From positions 1-55,493 of the forward strand of contig RXJQ01000081.1 of NCBI GenBank assembly GCA_003963115.1: a stretch of 55,493 nt of DNA. The letters run 5' to 3'. The first letter of the stretch is position 1; every line of letters begins with the position of its first letter. Source of the stretch: Burkholderiales bacterium. Lineage in GTDB: Bacteria; Pseudomonadota; Gammaproteobacteria; Burkholderiales; Burkholderiaceae_C. The notes under the pieces were generated by a model, which saw only the letters and a program-made list of their open reading frames with translations, did not search any database and was not told the DNA's origin. Position numbers and translations under genes: made by a program. Positions 54,556 through 55,493 of this stretch are shown here, in pieces.

Positions 54556-55074
54556 ATGAGGCAACTCTCTTTTTTTGTTTTGGCTGGCGTGCTCTTATCG
54601 GGTTGCGCAAGCGTACAGGACACGGCCTCTGAAGGCTACTCGGGCCCAACGGCGCAAATCGATGATTCGTTCAACACGGTCAGCGATTCCAAGGTTGAGT
54701 TCTTTTATGTAGATAAGCTTGATAACCATGACATGCGCAATGCACGTGCTGCGTCATTGATGGCCAATTATGGCGGAGGCATGCACATGACGCCTGTTTC
54801 AGCTGGGCGCTTGGTGCCAGCATCTAAGCCCATTGTGTTGCGCCTGATCGCCAGAACAGAATATGCCGCCCCCATACTTGTGTTGACCAATCCGGTGTAT
54901 CAAGTCAAGGGCACCATAGACGTCACGCTTGAGCCCAACAAGCACTACATCGTAAGAGGCCAACTTGGTAAGTCCTCTTCCAGCGTTTGGTTAGAGGACG
55001 CCGAGACTCATCAGGTGGCGGGCAAGAAGACTGAGATCGAAGGCTCCGCGAAGCTTGGCTTTTTTGAGAAGTAG
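54556..55074 (+). CDS. Conserved lipoprotein of unknown function
   Basis: A 172-residue protein with signal peptide and lipobox (FFVLAGVLLSGCAS). The body resembles lipoproteins I recall from other proteobacteria, with VEFFYVDKLD, RNARAASLMANYGGGMHMTPV, AGRLVPASKPIVLRLIARTEYAAPILVLTNPVYQVKG and PNKHYIVRGQLG. The function is unknown. It follows the previous lipoprotein by 60 bp and may be cotranscribed. Its stop codon coincides with the end of the broken GNAT gene on the other strand. It shares the lower GC of its neighbour. Confidence 0.75.
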   Translation: MRQLSFFVLAGVLLSGCASVQDTASEGYSGPTAQIDDSFNTVSDSKVEFFYVDKLDNHDMRNARAASLMANYGGGMHMTPVSAGRLVPASKPIVLRLIARTEYAAPILVLTNPVYQVKGTIDVTLEPNKHYIVRGQLGKSSSSVWLEDAETHQVAGKKTEIEGSAKLGFFEK

Positions 55075-55075
55075 T

Positions 55076-55384
55076 CGATTCGTAGAACTTGCAAGCCAGC
55101 AGAGTGCTGTCCAAGTGCAGCTTGAGCAATCCCCAAGACCTTGCATGAGCTTCAAGCGCAGCATGAATGCCCCGCCCCTATCCGCAGCACTCATACCTCG
55201 GCGCGACGTGGAACAAACGCAGCTCACCACTGAGATGCAATAGGCCTACGCCTCGCACTTTGCAGGCCACCTCAGCCACAACACAGAAATTGTCCGGGTT
55301 AGACAGCCACGTAACGAATGACTCTGACGTCTTGTTCGCAAGCCACCTCGATAGTGTCTCAGGATCGTTGCAATGATCGTGCAC
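55076..55384 (-). pseudogene. Broken GNAT acetyltransferase gene (internal stop, truncated 3' end)
   Basis: Read leftward, one frame gives NDPETLSRWLANKTSESFVTWLSNPDNFCVVAEVACKVRGVGLLHLSGELRLFHVAPRYECCG, then TAG at 55178-55180, then in the same frame GRGIHAALEAHARSWGLLKLHLDSTLLACKFYES. This is a continuous GNAT fold: RLFHVAP beta-strand, the acetyl-CoA loop around CCG*GRG, and LHLDSTLLACKFYES. A stop codon falls inside the acetyl-CoA loop. Similarity ends at the boundary with the lipoprotein gene, so the last helix and strand are lost. The N-terminal end is also not recognised upstream of 55384, where a frameshift is possible. It is non-functional unless the stop is suppressed. Confidence 0.75.
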
Positions 55385-55493
55385 AAATGATACCTGAATC
55401 GTAAGCGTCCAGCAAAGTCATCTTGCCTGATGGCCGCTGAGATAGGAGCCTAGTGTCCGCTTCATTTCTTAGCGGACACATGCACACTTCGAC
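55385..55493. other. Region without recognised gene, ending in a 9-bp inverted repeat
   Basis: Contains the possible lost N-terminal part of the GNAT gene and, at 55453-55479, GTGTCCGCT - 9 bases - AGCGGACAC, a perfect inverted repeat that may be a transposon end or a terminator. Nothing else is seen before the window edge. Confidence 0.6.

Overview
The window looks like chromosomal DNA of a GC-rich betaproteobacterium of the order Burkholderiales, possibly a Leptothrix/Aquabacterium/Comamonadaceae-type organism. That placement is inferred from gene order and family content: rpsP-rimM-trmD-rplS followed by a CoA-pyrophosphatase Nudix gene and a CobD/CbiB-like gene, orn-M48-phhB-rsgA, and a Tad locus carrying a DUF3613 gene. 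Most of the DNA is densely packed, uniformly GC-rich core genome. The last 2 kb are visibly more AT-rich and look acquired.

Region 1 (1-15.7 kb) is about surface attachment. It holds the C-terminal end of a very large repeat adhesin, a LexA-box-controlled radical SAM gene, a GGDEF diguanylate cyclase, and a complete Tad/Flp pilus operon: flp, cpaA/tadV, tadE, cpaB/rcpC, cpaC/rcpA, cpaE/tadZ, cpaF/tadA, tadB, tadC, tadD, a DUF3613 gene and tadG.

Region 2 (15.7-27.4 kb) holds dnaE on the minus strand and then a probable hydrocarbon/ketone oxidation module. An AraC regulator diverges from alkB. A TetR-HD-phosphohydrolase pair diverges from an operon of a Baeyer-Villiger-type monooxygenase, an HSL-family esterase, a short-chain dehydrogenase and a membrane-anchored alpha/beta-hydrolase-fold protein that has Ala in place of the catalytic Ser. 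The set suggests hydroxylation, oxidation to a ketone, ester formation and ester cleavage, but the substrate is unknown. Clear palindromic operators lie in both divergent promoter regions.

Region 3 (27.4-37.3 kb) is mostly housekeeping: an NADPH-FMN reductase, rlmJ, a pirin/LysR divergent pair, gluQ with an N-terminus made of 12-bp tandem repeats, an acyltransferase-like protein, a lipoprotein, orn, an M48 protease, phhB, rsgA and a small hypothetical gene. Region 4 (37.3-41.8 kb) pairs a nitronate-monooxygenase-like flavoprotein with a Tat-signal flavoprotein related to 3-ketosteroid delta1-dehydrogenase. Next to it a TetR gene diverges from two hotdog-fold thioesterase genes across a tandem palindromic operator.

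Region 5 (41.8-49 kb) holds the CobD/CbiB-like and Nudix genes, the rpsP-rimM-trmD-rplS operon with a structured rplS leader and a clear terminator, a TM2 protein, a DUF486 protein, a divergent PurM-like protein and a dienelactone-hydrolase-family protein. Region 6 (49-53.4 kb) is a two-component locus: a response regulator with an unrecognised output region, overlapping a 1014-residue hybrid histidine kinase. Region 7 (53.4-55.5 kb) starts with the 4.5S SRP RNA gene (ffs). Downstream lie an integrase N-terminal remnant, two AT-richer lipoprotein genes and a broken GNAT acetyltransferase gene, which suggests an integration or rearrangement hotspot next to ffs.

No CRISPR array, tRNA, rRNA or intact transposase gene was found. 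I see no wholly novel system. The best leads are the LexA-controlled radical SAM gene, the BVMO module with its Ser-less hydrolase, the repeat-built gluQ start, and the decayed island after ffs.
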